A program made the position numbers and the translations under genes. The notes beneath the pieces are model-generated. The model had not been told where the DNA came from, searched no databases, and saw nothing but the letters and a program-made list of their open reading frames with translations. A stretch of DNA of 64,000 nt from Mucilaginibacter sp. OK268 (GTDB lineage: Bacteria; Bacteroidota; Bacteroidia; Sphingobacteriales; Sphingobacteriaceae). Shown here piece after piece: positions 41,731 to 50,299 of this stretch (within the stretch, counting starts at the first letter, position 1; every line of letters begins with the position of its first letter). The stretch covers positions 124,001 to 188,000 of the forward strand of contig NZ_FNJV01000012.1 of NCBI RefSeq assembly GCF_900103125.1, given 5' to 3'.

Positions 41731-42396
41731 ATGCTTGATTATATATATTTTTATTTTGAGCTTTTTTCGTTTTTTGTTTGTCTATTCACCTACAAAAAGC
41801 TTGATCGCAATTTTAAGGTCTTTCTCCCATTTTTGACGTTCATCGTAATCTATGAGTTTGCCAACCTTAAAAATTGGATGCTATGGCACAATACCAATGC
41901 ATGGTGCAATAACCTTGAATCAATTATCGAAATAATTATTTACACCCGTTTTATAAGCTCGCTCGATAAAAGAAAACAATACAGAAAAAATGTCCGTCTC
42001 GTGCTTTTTATAATAGTGCTCTTTTCTTTCATTGACATGATCTTTATTCAAGGCTTTTTCATGATGAACACTATTGCTATGGTATTTCAATACAGCATGC
42101 TTACCGTACTTGTATGTTTCTATTATTTTAACTTAATCAATAATGTTGATGAGAACCTGGATATTATGCGCTATCCGCCATTTTGGGCTACCGCAGGGAT
42201 ATTATTCTATGCACTTGCGTTTATGTTTTATCATGTAGCCTTCAGCTATATGGTTTATAAACAAAACTATCACTTTTTTATACTGGCTCGTGTAATACCG
42301 AATATTGCTTGTCTTATTTTATATTCGTTACTATCTATTGCGTTTATATATCAGTATAAAAAAGCAAATTCCATTGATATCATAAAAACATCGTAA
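41731..42396 (+). CDS. multi-pass membrane protein, cassette copy 2
   Basis: 221 residues, clear paralogue of the protein at 40309 along its entire length: YKKLDRNFKVFLPFLTFIVI, NAWCNNLESIIEIIIY, SSLDKRKQYRKN, YPPFWATAGILFYAL and a similar last helix followed by a short basic tail. Six to seven membrane helices. It stands directly before the histidine kinase gene (55 bases), which itself lacks a sensory domain, so this protein is a plausible membrane sensor for it (inference). Confidence 0.75.
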   Translation: MLDYIYFYFELFSFFVCLFTYKKLDRNFKVFLPFLTFIVIYEFANLKNWMLWHNTNAWCNNLESIIEIIIYTRFISSLDKRKQYRKNVRLVLFIIVLFSFIDMIFIQGFFMMNTIAMVFQYSMLTVLVCFYYFNLINNVDENLDIMRYPPFWATAGILFYALAFMFYHVAFSYMVYKQNYHFFILARVIPNIACLILYSLLSIAFIYQYKKANSIDIIKTS

Positions 42397-42451
42397 CATT
42401 TGTTCTTTTAATTCTAAATCATAATCATTAATATGATCAGCCCATTAAGAT

Positions 42452-43282
42452 ATGTTGTTTAAGGATGAAGAAATTATTTTATTGGTAATTGCCGGCACCG
42501 CAATAGTAATGTTGTTGGGGGTTTTTATTATTAGCTTTTTATTAGTCTATCAAAAAAAGCAAAATAAAAACGCACTGGAGAAAGAGCAACTAAAATCTTC
42601 CTTTCAACACGAATTGTTGAAAACAAGGATGGAAATCCAAGAGGAAACCCTTAACCACATTAGTCGCGAGCTGCATGATAATATTACCCAGGTACTGTCA
42701 TTTGTTAAACTTAACCTTGGCGTATTGGGCAGAAACCTCGGCGAGCAGGAAAAGATAAGGGTAAATGACAACCGTGAGCTTATTGCCCAATCCATCAGCG
42801 ACCTGCGTAACTTGTCAAAGAGCCTTAGTTTTGAGCATATCAGTGTTATGGGCCTGGTAAAAACCCTGGAAATAGAAGTTGAGCGCGTGAACAGAAGTGG
42901 TATTATTAACCTTTCGTTATCTGTTGAGGGCGATCGGTATGCCCTTGGCGAACAACGAGAGCTGGTATTATTCAGGATATTCCAGGAGGCTTTAAACAAT
43001 GCTTTAAAGTATGCACAGGCCAATAACTTTAAAATGAGTTTGTATTATAAAGCACAAATGTTTAATTTAACCATCGAAGATGATGGTGTTGGTTTTGAGC
43101 CTGAGCTGCTTAAAGATAAAGGAGGCTCGGGTTTGCGTAACATCGTGAACAGGGCAGCTTTAATTGGTGCCTCGGCAATCATAAACAGTTCGCCAGGCAA
43201 CGGCTGCAGTATTAACCTTTCACTCAACCCGCTCGTACAAGAAACTTATGTTAACGGAACCTATTCAAATAGCCCTGGTTGA
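42452..43282 (+). CDS. HisKA_3-type sensor histidine kinase
   Basis: 276 residues. One membrane helix at about 9-33, almost no external part, a short coiled coil, then HisKA_3 (HISRELHDNITQVLSFVKLN, phospho-acceptor H75) and an ATPase domain (RIFQEALNNALKYA N box, IEDDGVGFEPE, KGGSGLRNIVNRA). NarX/DesK-type kinase. Without its own sensing domain it probably reads a membrane partner, the nearest being the protein at 41731. It overlaps the response-regulator gene by 35 bases. Confidence 0.93.
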   Translation: MLFKDEEIILLVIAGTAIVMLLGVFIISFLLVYQKKQNKNALEKEQLKSSFQHELLKTRMEIQEETLNHISRELHDNITQVLSFVKLNLGVLGRNLGEQEKIRVNDNRELIAQSISDLRNLSKSLSFEHISVMGLVKTLEIEVERVNRSGIINLSLSVEGDRYALGEQRELVLFRIFQEALNNALKYAQANNFKMSLYYKAQMFNLTIEDDGVGFEPELLKDKGGSGLRNIVNRAALIGASAIINSSPGNGCSINLSLNPLVQETYVNGTYSNSPG

Positions 43283-43892
43283 TGACCATCGCCTTTTCAG
43301 AAGCGGCATTGCTTCAATGGTAGAGAGCTTTAACCGCTACAATGTACTGTTTGAAGCCGCTCATGGCAAGGAGATGGTTGATAAAATAACCTCAGGCCTC
43401 ATGCCTGATATTGTTATTTTGGATATCAACATGCCTGTAATGGATGGTATTTCAACCGCACAATGGCTTAAAAAGTTCCAACCATCTATCCGTACCATTA
43501 TCCTGTCTATGTTTGAGGATGCCGAAAAGGTACTTACCATGGTTAAAATGGGGGTAAAAGGCTATCTGCTAAAAGATGCCGAACCAAATGAATTTGAGGC
43601 CGCCTTGCTTAAAGTAACAGAAGGAGATCTTTACTACCCGGATTTTGTAACCAAACATTTATTAAACAATTTTAATAACGATAAAACGACCGTTGTAAAA
43701 CTAAATCCACGCGAAATTGAGTTTTTACGTTTAACCGGAACCGAACTTACCTACAAGGAAATTGCCGATACCATGTGCATCAGCGTACGTACTGTTGACA
43801 GCTATCGCGATCAGCTTTTTGAAAAACTGGGCATCAAGAGCCGCGTAGGTCTGGTATTATACAGCATAAAAAACAAACTGATCGACTTGTAA
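43248..43892 (+). CDS. NarL/LuxR-family response regulator
   Basis: 214 residues. Receiver domain (1-125): acidic pocket D12 and D13 in ALVDDHRLFRSG, phospho-acceptor D59 in IVILDINMPVMDG, and K in KGYLLKDAEP. C-terminal LuxR HTH (about 148-205): LNPREIEFLRL, TYKEIADTMCISVRTVDSYR. Cognate to the overlapping kinase gene; probably regulates the upstream cassette or envelope genes (inference). Confidence 0.95.
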   Translation: MLTEPIQIALVDDHRLFRSGIASMVESFNRYNVLFEAAHGKEMVDKITSGLMPDIVILDINMPVMDGISTAQWLKKFQPSIRTIILSMFEDAEKVLTMVKMGVKGYLLKDAEPNEFEAALLKVTEGDLYYPDFVTKHLLNNFNNDKTTVVKLNPREIEFLRLTGTELTYKEIADTMCISVRTVDSYRDQLFEKLGIKSRVGLVLYSIKNKLIDL

Positions 43893-43915
43893 TTTGCTAA
43901 AAATATTAGCAAATT
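43891..43915. terminator. hairpin after the response regulator
   Basis: AATTTGCTAA-AAATA-TTAGCAAATT, perfect 10-base arms, beginning at the response-regulator stop and ending six bases before the next ATG. Either a weak terminator or an operator for the radical SAM gene. Confidence 0.5.
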
Positions 43916-43921
43916 TGTTGA

Positions 43922-44992
43922 ATGGAACAGGAAGATAATCCTGGCTTTTTTAAAGGCCGGGGAGCGCAGTTAAACACCCACAACAAATTTTTAAAGAATA
44001 AGTATGTTGCCGAGCACATCGAGGGTATTGATGAACCTTTGCTGGAAAATACCGCCACGCAGCTTTTTGAGGAAACACCCAAAAAGATAGTAAGTGAATC
44101 AAACAGCCCCGATCTGAGCCACATGTATTCCATAAACCCTTACCAGGGCTGTGAACACGGCTGTATTTATTGCTATGCACGCAACAGCCATGAATATTAT
44201 GGCTTTAGTGCCGGACTTGATTTTGAACGCAAGATCATCATCAAACCCAATGCTCCTGAGCTTTTGGAACAGTATTTTAATAAAAAAAACTACCAGCCGG
44301 TATGTATCATGCTATCGGGCAATACGGATTGCTACCAGCCGGTAGAACGGAGACTCAAAATCACCCGGCATTTGTTGGAGGTTTTTTTAAAGTATAAAAA
44401 CCCGGTGAGCATCATCACCAAAAACAATGTGATCCTGCGCGACATGGATATTCTTACTGAGTTGGCTTCCATGAACCTGGTGCATGTAAATGTTTCCATT
44501 ACATCGTTGAACGAGCAGCTGCGCCAAAAGCTGGAGCCGAGGACTGTAACCGCGAGCGGCAGGCTGGCCGTGGTACAGAAACTATCCGAAAAAGGTATCC
44601 CAGTAAGAGTGATGGCCGCGCCCATCATTCCGGGGCTTAACAGTAACGAGGTTCCTAACATCATCAAAGCTGCTGCCGACCGGGGAGCATTGGCGGCCGG
44701 GTTTACTATAGTACGGCTCAATGGCAGCATTGCCGAGATATTTAGCGACTGGATATACAAAGCTTTTCCAGACCGTGCCGAAAAGGTGCTGAACATGATA
44801 CGATCCTGTCATGATGGAAAGCTAAATGACAGCAATTTCGGCCGCCGTATGAGCGGCGAAGGTAAAATAGCACAATCAATACACCAGGTGTTCCGAATGG
44901 CCTGTAATCGCTTTATGGCGGACCGTGAGATGCCCGAATATGATTATACCTTATTTGTGCCCAGGAAAGGGAAACAGACGAGCATGTTTTAG
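43922..44992 (+). CDS. PA0069-family radical SAM protein
   Basis: 356 residues. The [4Fe-4S] motif CEHGCIYC (C77, C81, C84) follows YSINPYQG; downstream IIIKPNAPELLEQYF, MLSGNTDCYQPVERRLKITR and VSIITKNNVILRDMDIL fit the SplB-like Rv2578c/PA0069 group. The reaction is unknown; these are distant spore-photoproduct-lyase relatives. Its stop overlaps by four bases the stop of the DUF2809 gene (convergent). Confidence 0.9.
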   Translation: MEQEDNPGFFKGRGAQLNTHNKFLKNKYVAEHIEGIDEPLLENTATQLFEETPKKIVSESNSPDLSHMYSINPYQGCEHGCIYCYARNSHEYYGFSAGLDFERKIIIKPNAPELLEQYFNKKNYQPVCIMLSGNTDCYQPVERRLKITRHLLEVFLKYKNPVSIITKNNVILRDMDILTELASMNLVHVNVSITSLNEQLRQKLEPRTVTASGRLAVVQKLSEKGIPVRVMAAPIIPGLNSNEVPNIIKAAADRGALAAGFTIVRLNGSIAEIFSDWIYKAFPDRAEKVLNMIRSCHDGKLNDSNFGRRMSGEGKIAQSIHQVFRMACNRFMADREMPEYDYTLFVPRKGKQTSMF

Positions 44993-45378
44993 ATCGTTGA
45001 TTTAAATGGCCTGAGGTTTTTGCTGACTATTTTATCCACCCAAACACCCAGAGCCACTCCAATGGTATAACATAACAGATCGCTCCATAAAAAACCATCT
45101 CCTAAAACCAGGCGACCAAACAGCGTATGCCTTAAATCATTTATCCAAGGCGCTTTATATAGCTGACTAAGCTCTACAGCATAACAAAACAACAGGCTTA
45201 CTATAACAAGAAATTTTATCGGTTTATCCACAAACAGAAACCTCACGATGAAATAAACCATCAAGGCCCAAAGGATATCGCCTATAAATAGTGGGATAAA
45301 AGAAAACTGACGGGACAGCAGGCCTGAGATAATGGTGATAACAATAAGACAGCCATATGTGATCCTTAACCTGTTCAT
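44989..45378 (-). CDS. DUF2809 membrane protein
   Basis: 129 residues with four membrane helices. RITYGCLIVITIISGLLSRQ, FIGDILWALMVYFIVRFLF, AVELSQLYKAPWINDLRHTL, and GRLVLGDGFLWSDLLCYTIG are typical of DUF2809. Function unknown. Shares one base with the DinB gene upstream, so co-translated. Confidence 0.88.
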   Translation of the reverse strand: MNRLRITYGCLIVITIISGLLSRQFSFIPLFIGDILWALMVYFIVRFLFVDKPIKFLVIVSLLFCYAVELSQLYKAPWINDLRHTLFGRLVLGDGFLWSDLLCYTIGVALGVWVDKIVSKNLRPFKSTI

Positions 45379-45824
45379 TAATTATCCAGCAGCCGCCGGT
45401 GATAATTGATCTGCCCCAGGTGGTAAGACAAATGGGTGGCCAGATGGGTTAAAAAATATCCTGTGCTTACTTTGCCGTCCATTACTAGCTGCGGATACTC
45501 ATCGGCCAATTGTGCCTCCGTAAGCTGATCAAACGTTGCGGTTATCATTTGAGCGGTGCCATCTATCCCTTTCAATAGTTCAGCCCTTGGAACGGGTCCG
45601 GATGAAAACTCCAGTGGCCTGTTTCGGATATAACCTGTTTTACCCAGTTCCGCGCCAATATAAGCGTTCAGGTTGCCAATGAGATGCAGGCAAAGATTAC
45701 CAGCCGTGTTCGTGATCTGCTTATCAACAAGCCAAATATTTTGTTCGTCACGGTATAGTTCCAATTCCGTTTTAAGCTTTTCGAGATCGCGTAGATATAG
45801 CTTTTTTAATATTGATATTAACAT
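45378..45824 (-). CDS. DinB-like (DUF1572) protein
   Basis: 148 residues, four-helix bundle of the DinB/YfiT metal-binding fold: NLCLHLIGNLNAYIG with the first His, and HLATHLSYHLGQINYHRRLL with two more. Such proteins are often thiol transferases or stress proteins; no activity can be assigned. Confidence 0.85.
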   Translation of the reverse strand: MLISILKKLYLRDLEKLKTELELYRDEQNIWLVDKQITNTAGNLCLHLIGNLNAYIGAELGKTGYIRNRPLEFSSGPVPRAELLKGIDGTAQMITATFDQLTEAQLADEYPQLVMDGKVSTGYFLTHLATHLSYHLGQINYHRRLLDN

Positions 45825-45873
45825 TGGTATTTGTTTATTGCCGATGGCAAGATAATCAATTATTAAGGCAACA

Positions 45874-45900
45874 AAAAAGGCGCTTTGAGGGCGCCTTTTT
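45874..45900 (-). terminator. terminator of the Nif3/zinc-ribbon operon
   Basis: AAAAAGGCGC and GCGCCTTTTT arms with a seven-base loop, 20 bases past the zinc-ribbon gene stop. Confidence 0.88.
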
Positions 45901-45920
45901 ATATATTTTTAATGTTTTGC

Positions 45921-46664
45921 TTATGCTTCTTCTGCTTCAAGAGCCATTTGCTCATCAACAAGGATACGTCCGCAATGCTCGCAAACGATGATCTTTTTAC
46001 GCTGACGGATATCAGATTGGCGTTGAGGCGGGATCTGGTTAAAGCAACCTGAACATGAATCGCGTTGGATAGTTACTACAGCTAAACCATTTTTTGCATT
46101 TTGGCGCAAACGGTTATAAGCGGTTAATAAACGTTCTTCGATATTTCCAGTAGCTTTTTCTGATTGCGCAACCAATTCGGTCTCTTCTTTTTCAGTTTCG
46201 GCAGTAATAGTACCTAATTCTTCTTTTTTAGCATCAAGATCGCTCTTGCGTGCATCCAGATCAGCCAGGGCTTTTTCGTAGATTTGGGTTTTTGAAGTAA
46301 TCTCGAAACCATATTCACGTATTTTTTTCTCGCTTACCTGAATATCTAATCCTTGTATCTCAATTTCTTTTGATATAGCATCATACTCACGGTTGTTCTT
46401 AACTTCGTTAAGTTGCGTTTCGTATTTTTTGATATTGGCCTGAGCTTCCTTGATCAGGTTTTTGCGGGTTACAATCTCATCTTCTACATCATCCAGTTCG
46501 GCTTTGATCTTTTGAATGCGGGTTTCAAGACCAGCAACATCATCTTCCAGATCGGCAACTTCCATTGGCAGCTCACCTCTTACCTGGCGAATTCTATCAA
46601 TTTTGGTGTGGATGGTTTGTAGTTCGTATAAAGCTTTAAGCTTTTGTTCTACGGTTTGTTCCAT
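45921..46664 (-). CDS. coiled-coil protein with C4 zinc ribbon
   Basis: 247 residues. A long antiparallel coiled coil (about 1-190; DLEDDVAGLETRIQKIKAEL) precedes a zinc ribbon with CSGCFNQIPPQ and CEHCGRILV. This is the HP0958/CT398 (CdsZ) family, thought to act as a chaperone or RNA/sigma-54-binding adaptor elsewhere. The ATG overlaps the Nif3 stop by one base, and Nif3/zinc-ribbon pairing is widely conserved. Confidence 0.92.
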   Translation of the reverse strand: MEQTVEQKLKALYELQTIHTKIDRIRQVRGELPMEVADLEDDVAGLETRIQKIKAELDDVEDEIVTRKNLIKEAQANIKKYETQLNEVKNNREYDAISKEIEIQGLDIQVSEKKIREYGFEITSKTQIYEKALADLDARKSDLDAKKEELGTITAETEKEETELVAQSEKATGNIEERLLTAYNRLRQNAKNGLAVVTIQRDSCSGCFNQIPPQRQSDIRQRKKIIVCEHCGRILVDEQMALEAEEA

Positions 46665-47761
46665 TAAATAAAATATTTGACGGGGTTTGTATTTACTTCT
46701 GTTAAACGGACGGCAAAGATAGGAAATTTTTTTCGTATTATTTCATACAATAATTGCGCCGTAAATTGTTCACTCTCAAAGTGTCCGATATCCGCGATCA
46801 CTATCTTTCCTTCGGCATCAAAAAACTCATGATACTTGTAATCGGCTGTGATAAAAACATCGGCTCCTGCCGATATGGCATGCTTTAATAAAAAGCCTCC
46901 GGCGCCTCCGCAAACAGCTACTCTTTTCACGTGTTTACCGGTTAAGGTCGTATGCCTGATCACGTGTGTACGCATCTTATCCTTTACATGAAAAAGGAAC
47001 GATTCTTCATTTTGCGGTATCTCTAATTCACCGATCATACCCGCCCCAACCTGCTGATGCTGGTTAGTTAAGGCAAACAGATCATAGGCAACCTCCTCAT
47101 ATGGATGGGCCAGAACCAGCGCCATCAGTATTTTACTCTCCAGGTTGGCCGGGTAAACGGTTTCAATTCGCACCTCATTTTCAAGGTGGCGTGTGCCGGG
47201 CTCGCCAACATAAGGATTGGTATTCTCGTTACCCTTAAAAGAACCTGTACCTTCTGTATTAAAACTGGTTTCGCTGTAATTGCCAATATTTCCTGCTCCT
47301 GCTGCAAATAAAGCATCGCGAACAGCATCGGCATGGCTACCAGGTACAAAAGTCACCAGCTTTTTAAGCAGGTTATGTTTAGGTACTAATATGCGGCAGT
47401 TTTTCAAGCCCAGCGTATCGCATATACGTTGGTTTACGCCTCCCATAATATTATCCAGGTTGGTATGTATAGCATAAATAGCAATACGGCTGCGAATAGC
47501 CTTCTCCACCACCCTTTCCACGTAGGTTTTACTGTTAAATTTTTTAAGTCCTTTAAAAACTATGGGGTGGTGCGATATGATCACCTGACAGCCTGTGGCA
47601 ATGGCTTCGTCAACCACAGCCTCGGTACAATCTAAAGATAGCAGGGCCTGGGTAATTTCCTGTTCGGGATTGCCAACAATAAGGCCGGCATTATCATAAT
47701 CTTCCTGGTACACCAACGGCGCCAGGCTTTCTAAATATGCGGTAAGTACAGCTAATTTCAT
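46664..47761 (-). CDS. Nif3-like dinuclear metal centre protein
   Basis: 365 residues, the long form with an inserted PII/CutA-like domain. Metal ligands in ISHHPIVFKGLKKF, AIHTNLDN and, near the end, ADIGHFESEQFT; CGGAGGFLLKHAISAGADVF is also typical. Related to GTP cyclohydrolase I type 2; activity uncertain. Translationally coupled to the zinc-ribbon gene. Confidence 0.94.
   Translation of the reverse strand: MKLAVLTAYLESLAPLVYQEDYDNAGLIVGNPEQEITQALLSLDCTEAVVDEAIATGCQVIISHHPIVFKGLKKFNSKTYVERVVEKAIRSRIAIYAIHTNLDNIMGGVNQRICDTLGLKNCRILVPKHNLLKKLVTFVPGSHADAVRDALFAAGAGNIGNYSETSFNTEGTGSFKGNENTNPYVGEPGTRHLENEVRIETVYPANLESKILMALVLAHPYEEVAYDLFALTNQHQQVGAGMIGELEIPQNEESFLFHVKDKMRTHVIRHTTLTGKHVKRVAVCGGAGGFLLKHAISAGADVFITADYKYHEFFDAEGKIVIADIGHFESEQFTAQLLYEIIRKKFPIFAVRLTEVNTNPVKYFI
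46714..46721 (-). promoter_or_regulatory. possible internal promoter for the zinc-ribbon gene
   Basis: Reverse-strand TATCTTTG inside the Nif3 coding end, 49 bases upstream of the zinc-ribbon ATG. Could be a chance match. Confidence 0.25.
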
Positions 47762-47794
47762 GAACGGTTGCTATAAGTGTGGCCTGTGTATATT

Positions 47795-48163
47795 TTACTT
47801 CTGATTACTCAGAATGGCCATCCGATGGCTTTCATAAGCCATTTCCTTATTATACTTTAAAGTAAGGGATTTATTGTTTACCAGGTCAACAATAGTGCCT
47901 ACTACGCAAAGGCCCCCTGTTAAAAAATAAAGGATACCCATACCTATCTGCCCTAAAACAAACCGGTGTATACCGGCCACACCCGCGAAGCCCAATAACG
48001 TAAAAATGAGTATTTCATTGGCATTTTTACGTTTACTGCTGTAAACCATATAAAAATACCTTTTTTGGTCTTCGCTAAGTTCCCCGGTGGCTTGCTGCAA
48101 GAAACCCATTTCTTCGGGGCCCATATCGGCAAAGTTCATGTAGGGATCCTGGTGTATGTTCAT
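47795..48163 (-). CDS. TM2 domain protein
   Basis: 122 residues. A soluble N-terminal half (MGPEEMGFLQQATGELSEDQ) and a TM2 helix pair (about 50-100): FTLLGFAGVAGIHRFVLGQI, GILYFLTGGLCVVGTIVDLV. TM2 proteins are of unknown function. Confidence 0.88.
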   Translation of the reverse strand: MNIHQDPYMNFADMGPEEMGFLQQATGELSEDQKRYFYMVYSSKRKNANEILIFTLLGFAGVAGIHRFVLGQIGMGILYFLTGGLCVVGTIVDLVNNKSLTLKYNKEMAYESHRMAILSNQK

Positions 48164-48339
48164 GTTATTAAGGTTTGTGCTGAGTGCTTTTTCAAAAATA
48201 AATATTTTATGCTATAAACCTATAGGAATGCATAGTAATTTACTCCAATAGATATTGAAATCACTAAACCGATCTTTATAATTCGGCTTGTGCAACGTTT
48301 GGCAAATCACAAGCGTCTGTATTGTAACGCCTCATTGCC

Positions 48340-49571
48340 ATGCCAACTAAATCATTAATCTGCTTATTCTGGATTTTGAGCTTGTCGGTTTGCAGCCGGG
48401 CACAGAATTTACCAAGCCTGATCCTAAACAGAAATATCAATTCAACTTTTAGTATTATTGCTTTTGATCCGCAAGCGCAGGAATGGGGAATAGCGGTAGC
48501 AACCAATAATATTTATGTTGGCAATTCAACCTGTTACATCCAGCCTGGAATTGGCGCCTTCTCGGTGATCGCCGAAACAGAGCCTATATATGCCTACAAC
48601 GGTTTTGAGCAACTGAAAGATGGTAAAACTATTGAACAGGCCATACAATACACCCGCCTCAGGGACACACTTGCAGACTACCGGCAAGTTTCGGGCATCG
48701 ACGCTAAGGGGAATGTTTATGCCTTTACCGGTTCATCATTAAAATACTGGAAGGGAAAGTCAACCCATCTCACCGGGAAATACTACGTCGTTATGGGCAA
48801 TCAGCTTGCACCAAACGTATTGCATGATATGGCCAATACTTTTGAACAGACAGAAGGCCCGCTCGCAGTGCGCCTGTTAAAAGCGCTCACTGCCGGGGAA
48901 AATGCTGGCGGGCAGATCAGCGGGAAACAATCAGCCGCGTTATTGGTAAAAGGCAGCCGCAATGAATGGTTCAATCAAATTGATCTGCGGGTTGATCATT
49001 CCAGGGATCTCTTTGCTGATCTTCAGAAACTGCTAAATTACCATTATGGCCGTATCCTGATCAATCATGCTAACTATGCTATTGGTATGGGCAATAAGAA
49101 ACGAGGTGAAGATCTATTAAAACGGGCTGTCAAACAAACTATGGGCTGGTATGGCATTTATCCTAAGATCGCTAAAACCTATTTGCTGCTTGGGCAGGAT
49201 CAAAATGCCATAAACTTATCAAAGCAGCGGTACTGGCCGAACCCAGATGGCGGGAAAATGTTTCGGCTTTTTATTGCCTGTATCATGATCGGGCGATCAG
49301 CTCCTTATACCCGATAAAACAATTTACGGTTATTGACTGGAATAATGCTATCAGTATGCTTATCGACCTGAACCGTTTACAGGAAAGTATAACTTTGTGT
49401 AAAACAGTGATCAGTAAGTACCCATCATCATCCTATACCTGGTACCTGCAAGCCAAAGCTTATGCTGGATTAGGAGATATGGATAAAGCGAGAACTGCGG
49501 ACATGACGTCGCTAAAGATGGACCCTGAAAATGCCGATGCTAAAAGATTATTAATCGAAATGAACCATTAG
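48340..49571 (+). pseudogene. DUF1028-TPR secreted protein, frameshifted
   Basis: The first frame (48340-49317) encodes a signal peptide (cut near SRAQ) and a DUF1028 Ntn-hydrolase-like domain (FSIIAFDPQAQEWGIAVATN, GENAGGQISGKQSAALLV), then the beginning of a TPR helix pair, and degenerates after NAINLSK into WPNPDGGKMFR and a stop. From about 49222 the next frame reads KAAVLAEPRWRENV and continues without a stop into a clear TPR (SSSYTWYLQAKAYAGLGDMD) to the stop at 49571. Total length is 1232 bases, one short of 411 codons. So a single-base deletion splits the gene; sequencing error is the alternative. No slippery heptamer is present. Confidence 0.8.
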
Positions 49572-49572
49572 T

Positions 49573-50244
49573 ATGAAAAGCAAAACATTCTTAAGTGCAA
49601 TCATTGCAATGCTCTTATTGGGATCGGCAAATGCCTTTTCCCAACAACATACGGTTAGTTATGATCTGCCACAGTTGCTTTCGGCCCACCAGCTCAGCAT
49701 CAGTAACCGGGAAGCTTCAGTATTACCCGGTCATGCAAAAAAGGGAATCATGTTATCTGCCAAAGACGACGACGGCGTAGCGTGGATCAATGGGGTTACT
49801 TTTACAAATGGAATTATTGAACTGGATATCCGCGGGAAAAATGTAGCCCAGCTGAGCTTTTTAGGTGTAGCTTTCCATGTGGTTGATGCCAAAACCCTCG
49901 ATGCTGTATATTTCCGTCCTTTTAATTTTCTGTCGGCAGATTCCGTTCATCGTATACACATGGTACAGTATATATCTCATCCCCAATATCCATGGTTTGT
50001 ATTACGCGATAAATTTAACGCGCAATATGAAAAAGAGATTATTTCGCCTCCAGACCCCAATCAGTGGTTCCACGTTCGTATAGAGATAAAGTATCCCCAA
50101 GTAACCGTTTTTATCAATGGCCGAAAAACGCCCTGTTTAAGCGTTAAACAGCTTAATGACAGTAAAGGCGGAAAACTCGGGCTATGGGTAGGAAACGGTT
50201 CCGACGGCGCATTTGCCAACCTGAAGGTCACTTTTTCAAAATAG
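49573..50244 (+). CDS. secreted LamG/DUF1080-like protein
   Basis: 223 residues with a signal peptide (cut after AFSQ, about 24). Beta-sandwich pattern: GVTFTNGIIELDIRGKN, FLGVAFHVVDAKTLDAVYF, RPFNFLSAD, WFHVRIEIKYPQVTVFINGR, GGKLGLWVGNGSDGAFANLK, close to 3-keto-disaccharide hydrolase/LamG domains that bind sugars. Begins one base after the DUF1028-TPR stop, so the two belong together. Confidence 0.75.
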   Translation: MKSKTFLSAIIAMLLLGSANAFSQQHTVSYDLPQLLSAHQLSISNREASVLPGHAKKGIMLSAKDDDGVAWINGVTFTNGIIELDIRGKNVAQLSFLGVAFHVVDAKTLDAVYFRPFNFLSADSVHRIHMVQYISHPQYPWFVLRDKFNAQYEKEIISPPDPNQWFHVRIEIKYPQVTVFINGRKTPCLSVKQLNDSKGGKLGLWVGNGSDGAFANLKVTFSK

Positions 50245-50299
50245 ATAAAAATTTGTTTTAAGACGTAGGGGTAAATGATTGTCCGGGTGTAATACCTGC

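Noticed and set aside
43922..44992. Radical SAM gene as peptide maturase of the CPPxC proteins
   Set aside because: It fits the widespread PA0069 group without a SPASM or peptide-binding domain, and is probably separated by a hairpin; noted only as a remote possibility.
49222..49230. Programmed -1 frameshift site in the DUF1028-TPR gene
   Set aside because: No slippery heptamer or downstream pseudoknot is visible; a one-base deletion explains it better.
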